The notes: a model not told the origin generated them from the sequence alone. 64,000 bases of DNA from Roseiarcus sp963782255 (GCA_963782255.1 CAWAIS010000001.1:124001-188000), one strand, 5' to 3'; counted from the first letter of the stretch, positions 26,896 through 36,743 are shown. A program made the numbers and translations.

Positions 26896-26917
26896 ACCTT
26901 GAGGGGCACGCGCACTT

Positions 26918-27517
26918 CTACCATTCCGGCGCGCCGCGCGAAGCTTCGATCAGCGCCGCGACGAGATAAGGCGCGAAGGACCGCCAGACTTCGACGTGAA
27001 AAGCCGTCTCTCCACGCCGCCACAGCACAATCTCCGCCTTGTCGAAAATCGTGCGCGTCGCCATGCCGACTGGGAATGCGGATAGGTGAAGATCCAGCGG
27101 GCACCCCGCGCTGAGCGCGCGCGCCGCGTCCGCGCCGCTGACCACGAGGCCGAGTTGCCGGTGCGAAACGTCAACGAGGCTGTATGGCCACCCCTTGAGC
27201 GCCTCCGCGATCTCCGCTGGAAACATCTCCGGGTCGACGCCTTCCGCGATCAGGAGCCATTCGTCCGGACCGAGCCACATCGCAGCGCGATCGGCGCCTT
27301 CCCTCGCCTGCCCGAGTTTTGTTGGCAGTTCGGCGCCAAAGGCGGCCGAGCATGCGGCGCGCGCGCCCTCTTCGCCGCGGAAAATAAAGCGCTCGGCGGG
27401 AGGGACTTGAGCGAGCGCAAACTTCGGCCCGGACGGCGCCGCCATGCCGTCGAGCGGCGAGCGGGGCGCGAGCCATGGATCGGATGCGTCGGCGTTAGAC
27501 GTGTGAGCATCAGACAT
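26918..27517 (-). CDS. soxG: Sarcosine oxidase gamma subunit
   Basis: A 199-residue SoxG-like protein (WLLIAEGVDPEMF, SLVDVSHRQLGLVVSGADA, LHLSAFPVGMATRTIFDKAE), a folate-binding-like fold without its own catalytic site. It is the last gene of the operon and begins 10 bases after soxA. It is a structural subunit of the heterotetramer that oxidises sarcosine to glycine and passes the methyl carbon to tetrahydrofolate. Confidence 0.94.
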   Translation of the reverse strand: MSDAHTSNADASDPWLAPRSPLDGMAAPSGPKFALAQVPPAERFIFRGEEGARAACSAAFGAELPTKLGQAREGADRAAMWLGPDEWLLIAEGVDPEMFPAEIAEALKGWPYSLVDVSHRQLGLVVSGADAARALSAGCPLDLHLSAFPVGMATRTIFDKAEIVLWRRGETAFHVEVWRSFAPYLVAALIEASRGAPEW

Positions 27518-27527
27518 GGAGGCGCGC

Positions 27528-30516
27528 TCAGTCCTTGTCGTAGAAGACCGATGGCGCCACGGTCACGGGGATGGCGCCGTTCGGCATGGGCACGTAAAGC
27601 CTTGCGCCCATCCGCGACCGGCCGGAGGCGACAAGCGCGAGCGCGATCGAGCGCCCGAGCGTCGCGCTGCGATAAGACGACGTCACGTGGCCAAGCGCGG
27701 GGGAGCCGACCGCAGGCGCGGCGCTCCCCGTGACCTGTGCGCCTTCTTCGAGGAGCACGTTCGGATCCTCGGTCAGGAGGCCGACGAGCTGCTTGCGATT
27801 CTCCGCGACGAGGTCGGGCCGGCTCAGCGAGCGTTTTCCCACGAAATCCTTCTTCGTCTTGCCGATCGCCCAGTCGAGGCCGAGGTCCGCGAGCGTCACC
27901 GTGCCGTCCGTCTCCTGGCCCACGATCACATAGCCCTTCTCGGCTCGCATCACGTGCATCGCCTCGGTGCCGTAGGCGCAGCCCCCATGACGTTCGACTT
28001 CGCGCCAGACGGCCTCCCACACGCCGCGGCCATGAGAAGAGCCGACGTTGATTTCATAGCCGAGTTCGCCGGTGAAGCTCACCCGCATGAGGCGCGCAGG
28101 AACGCCGCACACACGCGCTTCGCGAACGCTCATGTGGGGCAAGGCTTCGTTGGCGAGGTCGACGCCCTCAAGAAGCGGCGCGATGCAATCGCGCGCTTTC
28201 GGGCCCTGCGCGGCGATGACCGCCCATTGCTCGGTCGTCGAGGTCAGCCAAACTTTGAGGTCGGCGAATTCGGTCTGGAGATAGTCCTCCATGTGCGCCA
28301 GCACGCGCGGCGCGCCGCCGGTCGTGGTCGTGACATGGAAGCGGTCGGGTGCGATGCGCGCGACGACGCCGTCGTCCATGAGAAAACCCGCCTCGCTCAG
28401 CATGAGGCCATAGCGGCAGCGTCCGACCTCGAGCTTCTGGAAGGCGTTGGCGTACATGCGCTCGAGAAAATGGGCCGCGTCCGGCCCGACGACCTCGATC
28501 TTGCCTAGGGTCGAGCCGTCGAACAGGCCGACGCTCGCGCGCGTCGTCCGGCATTCGCGCGCGACCGCGTCATGCATGGACTCTTGCGCTCGCGGAAAAT
28601 ACCAGGCCCGTTTCCATGCGCCGACGTCCTCGAACGCCGCGCCCTTTTCCGCCGCCCAGTCATGGATCGGCGTCTTGCGGATGGGGTCGAAGAGATCGCC
28701 GCGGGCGGGACCGGCGAAGGCGCCGAAGGTCACAGGCGTGTAAGGCTGGCGGAAGGTCGTGAGGCCGACTTCCGGAATGGGCTTCTGCTGCAAGGCGGCG
28801 GCGATCGCGAGCGCGTTCATGTTGGAAAGCTTGCCCTGATCGGTCGCCATGCCGGTCGTCGTGTAGCGCTTGATGTGCTCGATCGAGCGCATGCCTTCCT
28901 GCACCGCGAGTTCGACGTCCTTGACGCAGACGTCGTTCTGGTAATCGACGAAGGCCTTGATGTGGCGGTCGCCGAGAACGTGCAGCGGCGCGCCGAGAGC
29001 GCCGCCCGACACTGGCTGCGCCTCGTCGACAGGATATGCGCGCGGCTTGGGCGCGGCGAAGCCTGCCGCAGCCACGGCGGCGCGTCCCGCTGCGTCCCCA
29101 TCGACGAGCGCCTCCGCGAGACCGAATGTCGCGTTGCAGGCGCCGGCCGAGCGCTCGCGCTGGACCGACGCGCCGGGCTTGAAGACTTGCAGCGCCTCAT
29201 CGAAGACGAGCTTGCCGCGCGACTGCGAGAAGAGATGCACCGAAGGCGTCCAGCCGCCGGACATGAGGAGCGCGTCGCATTCGATCCAGCGCATGCCGCG
29301 CGGAGCTGCGGAGAGGCGCACGGCCTCGACCCGCTTGCGGCCTTTCACTTCGTGCATCGCGGCCCTGACCGCAATGCGGATTCCGGCGGCGCGCGCCGCT
29401 TCGGGCAGCGGGCCCGACGCCTCGGCGCGCAAGTCGGCGATCAGTTCGACGTCGACGCCCGCGTCCTTGAGGTCGAGCGCCGCGCGATAGGCGCTGTCGT
29501 CGGCGGTCAGGACGACGACGCGCTCCCCGACCTTCACGCCGTACTGATTAAGATACCGCCGCGCGGCGTCGGCGAGCATGATTCCGGGCCGGTCGTTGTC
29601 GGCGAAGACAAGCGGGCGCTCGATCGCGCCCGTCGCCAGCACGACCTCGCGCGCCCGCATTTGCCATAAGCGCTCGCGCGGCAGCTCGGGATCGGCGACG
29701 AGCTCCGGCTCGGCGAGGCGTTCGCAAAGGCCGACGAAGTTCTGCGCGTAATAGCCCAATCCTTGCGTGCGCCGCATCAGTCGCACGTTCGGCGCGGCGG
29801 CGAGCGACGCGAGCGTTTCCGCGAGCCATTCCTGAGCGCTCCTGCCGCCGATGCGTGCGCGCGTCTCGGAAAGCAACGAGCCTCCGGGCGCGGGACTCTC
29901 GTCGCAGACGACGACCCGGGCGCCGCTTTCGCCCGCGGCCAGCGCTGCGGCGAGTTCCCGCCGGCCCTCCGCCCACGATAAGCACGTCGCAGTGATCGAA
30001 ATAGCGGGCATAGCGATCCGGGTCCGGCTCGCGCGGCGCGGTCCCGAGGCCGGCCGCCATCCGGATGGCCGGCTCGTAGACGTGCTTCCACGCCCAGTTC
30101 TTGCCAAAGAGATCCGGACCCATGAAGGTCTTGTAGTAGAAGCCCGCGCCGAACAGGGGCGACAGGAGATCGTTGACCGCGCTCAAGTCGAAGGCCAGCG
30201 ACGGCCAGCGGTTCTGGCTCGTCGCGACGAGGCCGTCGTAAAGCTCGACCTGCGTCGCCCGGAGGTTCGGCGTGAAGCGTCCCGGCCCGCGCGAAACGCC
30301 GACAAGCGCATTCGGCTCCTCCGCGCCAGCGGTCAGGACGCCGCGGGGGCGGTGATACTTGTACGAGCGCCCGACGAGCCGCACGCCGCTGGCGAGCAGA
30401 GCGGAAGCAAGCGTGTCGCCCTCGTAACCGCCGTGAGCGACGCCGTCGAAGGTGAAGGAAACGGGGCGTGCGCGGTCGAGAGACGCCCCGCCGGCGACCC
30501 GGAAGCGCTGGGTCAT
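27528..30516 (-). pseudogene. soxA: Sarcosine oxidase alpha subunit, one-base frameshift
   Basis: SoxA of about 995 residues if read across a frameshift. The N-terminal part (from ATG 30516) gives MTQRFRVAGGASLDRARPVS and an FAD/NAD-binding VLIVGGGPAG. After residue ~187 the frame breaks and the rest (LAAALAAGESGARVVVCDES on) continues in another frame to 27528. On the minus strand the sequence reads GCGGGAACTCGCCGC where GCGGGACTCGCCGC would be in frame, so the extra base is one of the TT at 29955-29956. The C-terminal third is the aminomethyltransferase-like folate domain (GELGYEINVG). It could be a sequencing error or a real mutation. Neighbouring subunits are intact. Confidence 0.9.
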
Positions 30517-30809
30517 GCGGGCGGACCTGAGGATATGTCGGGCCGCGCCTCGCCCGCCTTGTAGACCGCGAGGATCCGGTCGCTCACGGTGTCGCGCAGG
30601 CAGTTGAAGAATCGCCCGCAGCCCGAGGCGTGCCGCCAGCGCTCGGCCATGACGCCCTTTGGATTGGAGCGGAAGTAGAGGAACTCCGCCCAGTCTGCGT
30701 CGCTGACGGCGTTCGGGTCGCGGGGGCGCGCGACATGCGCCTCGCCTCCGTGGCGGAACTCGATCTCCGGCCTTTCCATGCCGCAGTAGGGACAGGGGAT
30801 CAGGAGCAT
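30513..30809 (-). CDS. soxD: Sarcosine oxidase delta subunit
   Basis: A 98-residue SoxD with the zinc-binding N-terminus CPYCGMERPEIEF, and later HASGCGRFFNCLRDTVSD. ATG 30809 gives the standard MLLIPCPYCG start, so the longer open frame is not used. Its stop overlaps the soxA start by four bases (ATGA), showing translational coupling. Confidence 0.95.
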   Translation of the reverse strand: MLLIPCPYCGMERPEIEFRHGGEAHVARPRDPNAVSDADWAEFLYFRSNPKGVMAERWRHASGCGRFFNCLRDTVSDRILAVYKAGEARPDISSGPPA

Positions 30810-30816
30810 GAAAGCC

Positions 30817-32067
30817 TCAGTGCGCCACCGCCGCCGCGGCGGCTTCGTCGATGAGCCGCCCGGAGCGGAAGCGATCGAGCGTGAAAGGCGCCGCGATCGG
30901 ATGCGGCTCGCCGCGCGCGACCGTATGCGCGAAGACATGACCTGAACCGGGCGTCGCCTTGAAGCCGCCGGTGCCCCAGCCGCAATTGACGAACAGGCCC
31001 GGAACGGGCGTCAGGCCGATGATCGGCGACCGATCCGGCGTCACGTCGACGATGCCGCCCCAGTTGCGCAGCATGCTGAGGCGCCGCACTGGCGGAAAGA
31101 GCTCGCAGATCGCCTCCAGCGTATGGTTCGCGATATGCAGGCCGCCGGTCTGCGAATAGGAGACATAGGCGTCGGTGCCGGCGCCGATCACCATCTCGCC
31201 CTTGTCGGATTGCGACATATAGGCGTGGATCGTGTTGGACATGACGACGCAGGGCATGATCGGCTTCACCGGCTCCGAGACGAGCGCTTGCAAAGGATAG
31301 CTCTCGAGCGGCATGCGCACGCCCGCCATCGCCATGACGACCGAGGTGTGTCCTGCCGCGACGACGCCGATCTTCCTGGTTGCGATCGGGCCGCGCGTCG
31401 TCTCGAGGCCCGAGACCGCGCCCGACGGGTCGCGGCGGATCGCGGTCACTTCGCAATTCTCGATGATGTCGACGCCGCGGGCCGACGCGCCCCGCGCGTA
31501 ACCCCAGGCGACGGCGTCGTGGCGCGCCGTGCCGCCGCGCCGTTGCAGGGCGGCGCCGACGATCGGATAGCGGATGTCGCGTGCGATGTTGAGGATCGGG
31601 CAGAAGGCCCTGGCCTCCTCCGGCGTCAGCCACTCGTTGTCGACTCCGGCGAGGCGATTGGCGTGGACGTGGCGCTTGCCGACCTGGACGTCATGCGTAT
31701 TGTGCGCCAGCATCATCACGCCGCGCGGCGAATACATCACATTGTAGTTGAGCTCCCGCGCAAGGCCCTCCCAGAGCTTCAGCGCATGCTCATAGAGCGC
31801 GGCCGACTCCTCCCACAGGTAGTTCGAGCGCAGAATGGTCGTGTTGCGCCCCGTATTGCCGCCGCCGAGCCAGCCCTTTTCCAGGACGGCTGTCCTGGCG
31901 AGCCCGTGCTCCTTGGCCAGGTAATAGGCCGTCGCGAGCCCATGCCCCCCCGCCCCCACGATGACCACGTCATAGGCCGCCTTCGGCTCCGGGCTGCGCC
32001 ACTGCTCAGGCCATCCCGCATTGTGCGACAACGCCTGCCGCGCGACATTGAAAAACGAGAACCGCAC
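30817..32067 (-). CDS. soxB: Sarcosine oxidase beta subunit
   Basis: A 416-residue FAD-dependent oxidase of the DAO family: the FAD-binding YDVVIVGAGGHGLATAYYL (residues ~33-51), then WLGGGNTGRNTTILRSNY, and the C-terminal NCGWGTGGFKATPGSG. It carries the sarcosine-oxidising flavins. It is the first gene of the soxBDAG operon; the upstream region is shared with the divergent pqqA. glyA and serA, often linked in other genomes, are not here. Confidence 0.95.
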   Translation of the reverse strand: MRFSFFNVARQALSHNAGWPEQWRSPEPKAAYDVVIVGAGGHGLATAYYLAKEHGLARTAVLEKGWLGGGNTGRNTTILRSNYLWEESAALYEHALKLWEGLARELNYNVMYSPRGVMMLAHNTHDVQVGKRHVHANRLAGVDNEWLTPEEARAFCPILNIARDIRYPIVGAALQRRGGTARHDAVAWGYARGASARGVDIIENCEVTAIRRDPSGAVSGLETTRGPIATRKIGVVAAGHTSVVMAMAGVRMPLESYPLQALVSEPVKPIMPCVVMSNTIHAYMSQSDKGEMVIGAGTDAYVSYSQTGGLHIANHTLEAICELFPPVRRLSMLRNWGGIVDVTPDRSPIIGLTPVPGLFVNCGWGTGGFKATPGSGHVFAHTVARGEPHPIAAPFTLDRFRSGRLIDEAAAAAVAH

Positions 32068-32317
32068 CGATACGCTTAGCCCTTGGAAAGTCGCTGATCG
32101 CCGCGGACGATTTGCGCGTTTCCGTTCGCAATTGCGAGAATAATTTTCGCGGGGGTCCGGGAATTTTTCCCGATGCCGCGCGTCTCCGTTCCCGATCTTG
32201 CCGTTCGGCGCCGATTAGCACCAAAGGGGTGTCGACGGGCCTCGCACAAGCTGTTAGTCTGGCAAGCGTAACGGGAAAGAACGCCGTTTTCGGAAAAGAG
32301 CCATCAGGAGAACGCTC

Positions 32318-32395
32318 ATGAGCTGGACCACCCCGGTTATCGTCGAAGTTTGCGCCGGCCTCGAAGTGACGGCCTACCTCACCGCCGAAATGTGA
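32318..32395 (+). CDS. pqqA: PqqA, precursor peptide of pyrroloquinoline quinone
   Basis: A 25-residue peptide starting MSWTTPVIVEVC, with the conserved E16-V-T-A-Y20. In PqqA the Glu and Tyr of this ExxxY unit are cross-linked by PqqE to make PQQ. An AGGAGA ribosome site lies 10 bases before the ATG, and a rho-independent terminator follows about 100 bases later. No pqqBCDE genes are in the window, so this is a stand-alone or extra copy. It sits at the head of a PQQ-associated transporter cluster. Confidence 0.85.
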   Translation: MSWTTPVIVEVCAGLEVTAYLTAEM

Positions 32396-32496
32396 TCATC
32401 TGCGGTTTCGCTGGTTCTGGCGGACGCGTCGCCCGTCGAGCTTCGGGCGGGACGAGGTGGTTGCGTCCGGATTGAAGAGCGAGCCGCCGAGAGCAA

Positions 32497-32529
32497 GGCG
32501 CCGGCCCGTTGAGGATCGGCGCCGCTTTT
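32497..32529 (+). terminator. Rho-independent terminator after pqqA
   Basis: A seven-base-pair stem GGCGCCG (32497-32503) / CGGCGCC (32517-32523) with a 13-base loop, followed by GCTTTT. It would end the short pqqA transcript and separate it from the convergent secreted-protein gene. Confidence 0.65.
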
Positions 32530-32577
32530 GTTGGTCGAACCGATGTGCGGCGGCGCGCGTGCGCCGGTCCGCGGTCT

Positions 32578-32916
32578 TCATTTCGTGCAGCCGATCAGAT
32601 CCTTGTCTTCAATGGCGAACGGCTTGCCGATTTCGATCCGGACGTTCTTCGCCAGGCATTTCCGCCCATCCGCGAGCGCGAGCCGCGCGTCGTACGAGCC
32701 TGTCGTCACGCCTGTGACCTTCACCCGCTCGTCGTGCTCCACCGCGCCGTCGGGATCGTTCGCGCATTGGTTCGGGCCGAACGCGGTCGTACCCGAGGGT
32801 GCAAGCTCGAGCGACTTTACGGTTGATGTCGTGAGATTCCAGAAGCGCGTGTCTTTGGCCATTGCCGGGCTTACGAGAAGCGTCGCAGCGAGGGCGAGTA
32901 GGTTGATGCGGCTCAT
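32578..32916 (-). CDS. Small exported protein of PQQ-linked cluster
   Basis: A 112-residue protein with a clear signal peptide (MSRINLLALAATLLVSPAMA) and a mature part of about 92 residues (DTRFWNLTTSTVKSLELAPS...). It has three cysteines (NQCAND, RKCLAK, IGCTK). I recognise it only as a type found next to PQQ-dependent dehydrogenase and lanthanide-transport genes; its function is unknown. Its start overlaps the start of the divergent substrate-binding gene, so each promoter must lie inside the other gene. Confidence 0.75.
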   Translation of the reverse strand: MSRINLLALAATLLVSPAMAKDTRFWNLTTSTVKSLELAPSGTTAFGPNQCANDPDGAVEHDERVKVTGVTTGSYDARLALADGRKCLAKNVRIEIGKPFAIEDKDLIGCTK

Positions 32917-34162
32917 GACTCATCCCCGATCAGCCGCCAGGCTCGCGGGCGGGAAAGCGCATCTTCGCCCGCCCAATCGCCGGACACAACGCCTCGGGCT
33001 CGCCGCGGCTTTCGCCGTCCTGACGTTCGGCATCGCGCACGCCGATCCGCTCGAGGTCAAGGTCGGCGTCCTCCGTGTGGAGCATTCGCGCGAGACGATC
33101 TCCATCCTCGATATCCCCGCGCCCGATGATTTCGTCGCCGGCGCGAAACTCGCGATGGCCGACAACAACACGACCGGCAAGTTCCTCGATCAGTCCTTTT
33201 CAATCGATGACGTGAAGCTTGGTCCGGACGACGCCCTCGCCGCAGCGAAGACGCTGCTCAATTCCGGCATTCGCTATCTGATCGTCGATCTGCCTGCGGA
33301 CAAGCTCCTGCAGGTCGCCGACGCCGCGCGCGAGTCCGATGCTCTCGTATTCAATGCTGGCGCGCCGGACGAGCGCGTGCGCGAACAGGACTGCCGCGCC
33401 AACGTCATCCACACCGCGCCTTCGCGCGCGATGCTCGCGGACGGCCTCGCCGAATATCTCATCTGGAAGCAATGGCGAAAGTGGCTCTTGGTCGTCGGCT
33501 CGCATCCGGAGGATATCGCGCTCGGCGAGGCTTACGAGCGGGCGGCGAAGAAATTCGGCGCGAAGATCGTCGACAAGCGGGCGTTCCAGGACACCGGTGG
33601 CGGTCGCCGATCCGATTCGGGCGTCGTTCAGACGCAGCGCCAGATGCCGGTTTTCACTCAGAATGCGCCCGATTACGACGTCCTGATCGCGGCCGACGAG
33701 AACGACGTGTTCGGCGGCTATCTGCCTTACCGCACGTGGGAGCCGCGGCCCGTCGCGGGCTCGGGCGGCCTCAGGCCGACGAGTTGGGACCCCTCGCACG
33801 AGCTCTGGGGCGCGCAGCAGCTGCAGAACCGCTTTGAGCGCATGTTCCATCGCGGCATGACGGCGCGCGACAATCAGGCCTGGGTCGCGATGCGCATGAT
33901 CGGCGACGCCATCAACCGAACGAAAACCGCGGACACGAAGGCCGTGCGCGACCTGATGCTGTCGCCCGATTTCGACGTCGCCGGCTTCAAGGGCGTCAGG
34001 TTGACCTTGCGGCCGTGGAATCTGCAGCTTCGTCAGCCGATCCTTTTGACGGACGGTCGCGGAACCGTCTCCGTCTCGCCGCAAGAAGGCTTCCTGCATC
34101 GGGTATCGGAGCTCGACACGCTCGGCCTCGATCAGCCGGAGACGAAATGCAAGCTCAATTGA
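32906..34162 (+). CDS. ABC transporter substrate-binding protein, PQQ-dependent alcohol dehydrogenase-associated
   Basis: About 418 residues. A signal peptide (LGLAAAFAVLTFGIAHADP) is followed by a periplasmic-binding, leucine/branched-chain-like fold (LEVKVGVLRVEHSRETISIL, VGSHPEDIALGEAYERAAKK). It matches the substrate-binding family that accompanies PQQ-dependent alcohol oxidation clusters and resembles lutA of methylotroph lanthanide-uptake loci. ATG at 32906 or 32915 are both possible. It is the first gene of a tightly overlapping operon of four. Ligand unknown; an organic ligand, PQQ or a lanthanide complex are all inference. Confidence 0.82.
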   Translation: MRLMTHPRSAARLAGGKAHLRPPNRRTQRLGLAAAFAVLTFGIAHADPLEVKVGVLRVEHSRETISILDIPAPDDFVAGAKLAMADNNTTGKFLDQSFSIDDVKLGPDDALAAAKTLLNSGIRYLIVDLPADKLLQVADAARESDALVFNAGAPDERVREQDCRANVIHTAPSRAMLADGLAEYLIWKQWRKWLLVVGSHPEDIALGEAYERAAKKFGAKIVDKRAFQDTGGGRRSDSGVVQTQRQMPVFTQNAPDYDVLIAADENDVFGGYLPYRTWEPRPVAGSGGLRPTSWDPSHELWGAQQLQNRFERMFHRGMTARDNQAWVAMRMIGDAINRTKTADTKAVRDLMLSPDFDVAGFKGVRLTLRPWNLQLRQPILLTDGRGTVSVSPQEGFLHRVSELDTLGLDQPETKCKLN

Positions 34163-35127
34163 GTTTCGCCGCCGCGCTCATTCTCGCTGTCGCCCTCGCC
34201 GCGGCGACGCCGAGCTTCGCCAACACGGCCTACGTCACCAACGAAAAAGGCAATTCGGTCTCCGTCATCGATACGAACGCGATGGAGGTGACAAAGACGA
34301 TCAAAGTCGGCGAGCGGCCCCGCGGTCTCTCGCTGTCGAACGACGACGCGCTCCTCTTCGTCTGCGTCGGCGACGACGACACGATCCAGATCATCGACAC
34401 CAAGACCGGAAAGATCATCGGCGATCTTCCGTCGGGTCCCGATCCCGAGCAGCTGCGCCTCAGTCCCGACGGGAAGATCCTGTTCGTCGCCAACGAGAAC
34501 GACGCGCTCTTGACGGCGATCGACGTGAAGACGCGCAAGGTGGTCGATGAATTTCAGGTCGGCGTCGAGCCTGAGGGCGTCGCCGTCAGTCCCGACGGGA
34601 ACATGGTCGTCAACACGTCGGAAACGACCAGCATGGCGCATCTGATCGACTGGCCGAACAAGAAGATTGTCGCCAACATCCTCGTCGCCGCGCGCCCGCG
34701 CTTCGCCGAATTCAAGCCGGACGGCTCCGAGCTCTGGGTGTCTTCCGAGGTCGGCGGCAAGGTCACGGTCATAGACCCCGTCAAGAAAGTCGTGACGCAG
34801 AAGATCGGCTTCGACGTGCCGGGGCTGCGCAGGGAGGAAATTCAACCGGTCGGCATCAGATTCACGTCCGACGGAAAGATCGGCTTCGTTGCGCTCGGCC
34901 CCGCCAACCGCGTCGCCGTCATCGACGGCGCGACCAAGCAGGTTATCAAATACATCCTGGTCGGCCAGCGCGTCTGGCACCTCGCGCTGACGCCGGACGA
35001 CAAGCGCCTGTTCACGACCAACGGGGTGTCGAACGACGTCACCGTCATCGACATTCCTTCGCTGAAGGCCTTGAAGTCGATCCCCGTCGGGTCCTACCCG
35101 TGGGGCGTGGCGATCACCCGGCAATGA
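34147..35127 (+). CDS. YVTN beta-propeller protein, PQQ-associated
   Basis: A 326-residue exported protein with signal MQAQLSFAAALILAVALAAA. The rest is a seven-bladed propeller of repeats of the type AYVTNEKGNSVSVIDTNAM, ending SYPWGVAITRQ. It belongs to the PQQ-dependent catabolism-associated propeller family. ATG 34147 is chosen because the signal peptide starts there; it overlaps the preceding gene by 16 bases and the next by four. Possibly a periplasmic binding or scaffold protein for the same ABC system. Confidence 0.88.
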   Translation: MQAQLSFAAALILAVALAAATPSFANTAYVTNEKGNSVSVIDTNAMEVTKTIKVGERPRGLSLSNDDALLFVCVGDDDTIQIIDTKTGKIIGDLPSGPDPEQLRLSPDGKILFVANENDALLTAIDVKTRKVVDEFQVGVEPEGVAVSPDGNMVVNTSETTSMAHLIDWPNKKIVANILVAARPRFAEFKPDGSELWVSSEVGGKVTVIDPVKKVVTQKIGFDVPGLRREEIQPVGIRFTSDGKIGFVALGPANRVAVIDGATKQVIKYILVGQRVWHLALTPDDKRLFTTNGVSNDVTVIDIPSLKALKSIPVGSYPWGVAITRQ

Positions 35128-35903
35128 ACATCGGCGCTTCCTTCCCCGTGACGGCGACCCTGCCTGCCGCGCTTGCGGTCGAGGGCGTCTCGCATTCCTA
35201 CGGGGCCCGCAAGGCGCTGGACAACGTGAGCTTCACGGTTCAGCCGGCGACCTTCGCCGTGCTGCTCGGCCTCAACGGCGCGGGCAAGAGCACGCTCTTC
35301 TCGATCGTAACCCATCTTTACGCCGCCAGGACGGGTGTGGTCCGCATCTTCGGTCACGACGTCGCGCGCGAGAGCGGCGCGGCGCTGTCCGATCTCGGCG
35401 TCGTTTTCCAGCAGCGCACGCTCGATCCCGACCTGACCGTCGAGCAGAACATGCTCTATCAGGGCGCGTTGCACGGCATCGGCCGGGCCCGCGCCAGGCC
35501 CCTGTCGAACGACCTTCTGAAGCGCGTGGGCCTCGCCGACCGGCTCAACGACCGCGTGCGCCATCTCTCCGGCGGGCAGATGCGGCGCGTCGAGATCGCG
35601 CGCGCGCTTATCCATGCGCCGCGCCTGGTGCTGCTCGATGAGCCGACCGCGGGCCTCGACATCAAGGCGCGCGCCGACATTCTCGCGCTCGTGCGCGGCC
35701 TCGTGACCCAGACCCAGGTCGGCGTCCTGTGGACCACCCATCTCGTCGACGAAGTCAAACCCGAAGACAGCGTCGTCGTGTTGCACAAAGGCCGCGTCCT
35801 CGCCTCCGACACGGCGCGCTCCGTGATGGACGCCGCGGGCGTGCAATCGATCGGCGAGGCGTTCGCGAAACTGACGGGCGGCGCCGAGGAGGAGGACACA
35901 TGA
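35124..35903 (+). CDS. ABC transporter ATP-binding protein, PQQ-associated
   Basis: A 259-residue ATPase: Walker A GLNGAGKST (~residues 49-57), signature LSGGQMRRVEIARAL, Walker B LVLLDEPTAGLD. It overlaps the propeller stop and the permease start by four bases each. It is the energy subunit for the ABC-2-type permease that follows. Such pairs are usually exporters or lipid/ligand transporters, although the linked substrate-binding protein points to import. Resembles lutE of lanthanide-utilisation clusters. Confidence 0.93.
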   Translation: MNIGASFPVTATLPAALAVEGVSHSYGARKALDNVSFTVQPATFAVLLGLNGAGKSTLFSIVTHLYAARTGVVRIFGHDVARESGAALSDLGVVFQQRTLDPDLTVEQNMLYQGALHGIGRARARPLSNDLLKRVGLADRLNDRVRHLSGGQMRRVEIARALIHAPRLVLLDEPTAGLDIKARADILALVRGLVTQTQVGVLWTTHLVDEVKPEDSVVVLHKGRVLASDTARSVMDAAGVQSIGEAFAKLTGGAEEEDT

Positions 35904-36739
35904 GCGCGAGCGGGGCGACGGCTGCCGCCCGGCCGTTCGGACTCGGCGCCTACATGATCTGCCTGCAAGGCATCGTGTGGCGCGAGAGCCTGCGCTTTCT
36001 GCATCAGCGCGAGCGGTTCGTGTCCGCGCTCGTCCGGCCGCTCGTCTGGCTCTTCATCTTCGCCGCGGGCTTCCGGCAGACGCTCGGCGTCTCGATCATT
36101 CCGCCCTACGACACTTATGTGCTGTATGATGTTTACATCACCCCCGGCCTTGTGGCGATGATCCAGCTGTTCAACGGCATGCAATCCTCGCTGTCGATGG
36201 TCTACGACCGCGAGATGGGCTCGATGCGCATGCTTCTCGTCAGCCCCGCCCCGCGCTGGTTCCTTCTGACCTCGAAGCTGCTCGCAGGCGTTGCGGTCTC
36301 GATCCTGCAAGTCTACGCCTATCTCGTCATCGCCTATTTCTGGGAAATCGAGCCGCCGACATGGTGGGGCTATGTCACGATCCTGCCCGCGCTCGTCCTG
36401 TCGGGCCTGATGCTGGGCGCGCTCGGCATGGTGCTCTCCTCGCTCATCAAGCAGCTCGAGAATTTCGCCGGGGTCATGAATTTCGTCATCTTCCCGATGT
36501 TCTTCGCCTCGTCGGCCCTCTATCCCCTGTGGCGCGTCCAGGAGGGGAGCCCGTGGCTCGCGACGGTCTGCGAGCTCAATCCGTTCACCCACGCGGTCGA
36601 GCTCATCCGCTTCGCCTTCTACGGCAAGGTCGAGCCCTTCTCGCTAGCGGTCGTCATCGGCTGCACGATCGTCTTTCTCGCCACGGCGGTAATCGCCTAT
36701 GATCCCGCGCGCGGCATGCTGATGCGGCGGGGCGCGTGA
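35900..36739 (+). CDS. ABC-2 type permease, PQQ-associated
   Basis: A 279-residue permease with about six membrane segments (LVRPLVWLFIFAAGF, LVAMIQLFNGMQSSLSMVYD, ILPALVLSGLMLGALGMVL, FVIFPMFFASSALYPLW). The ABC-2 motif ELNPFTHAVELIRFA is present. It belongs to the PedC-like family of the phenylethanol/PQQ clusters and resembles lutF. Translationally coupled to the ATPase. Confidence 0.9.
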   Translation: MSASGATAAARPFGLGAYMICLQGIVWRESLRFLHQRERFVSALVRPLVWLFIFAAGFRQTLGVSIIPPYDTYVLYDVYITPGLVAMIQLFNGMQSSLSMVYDREMGSMRMLLVSPAPRWFLLTSKLLAGVAVSILQVYAYLVIAYFWEIEPPTWWGYVTILPALVLSGLMLGALGMVLSSLIKQLENFAGVMNFVIFPMFFASSALYPLWRVQEGSPWLATVCELNPFTHAVELIRFAFYGKVEPFSLAVVIGCTIVFLATAVIAYDPARGMLMRRGA

Positions 36740-36743
36740 CGTC

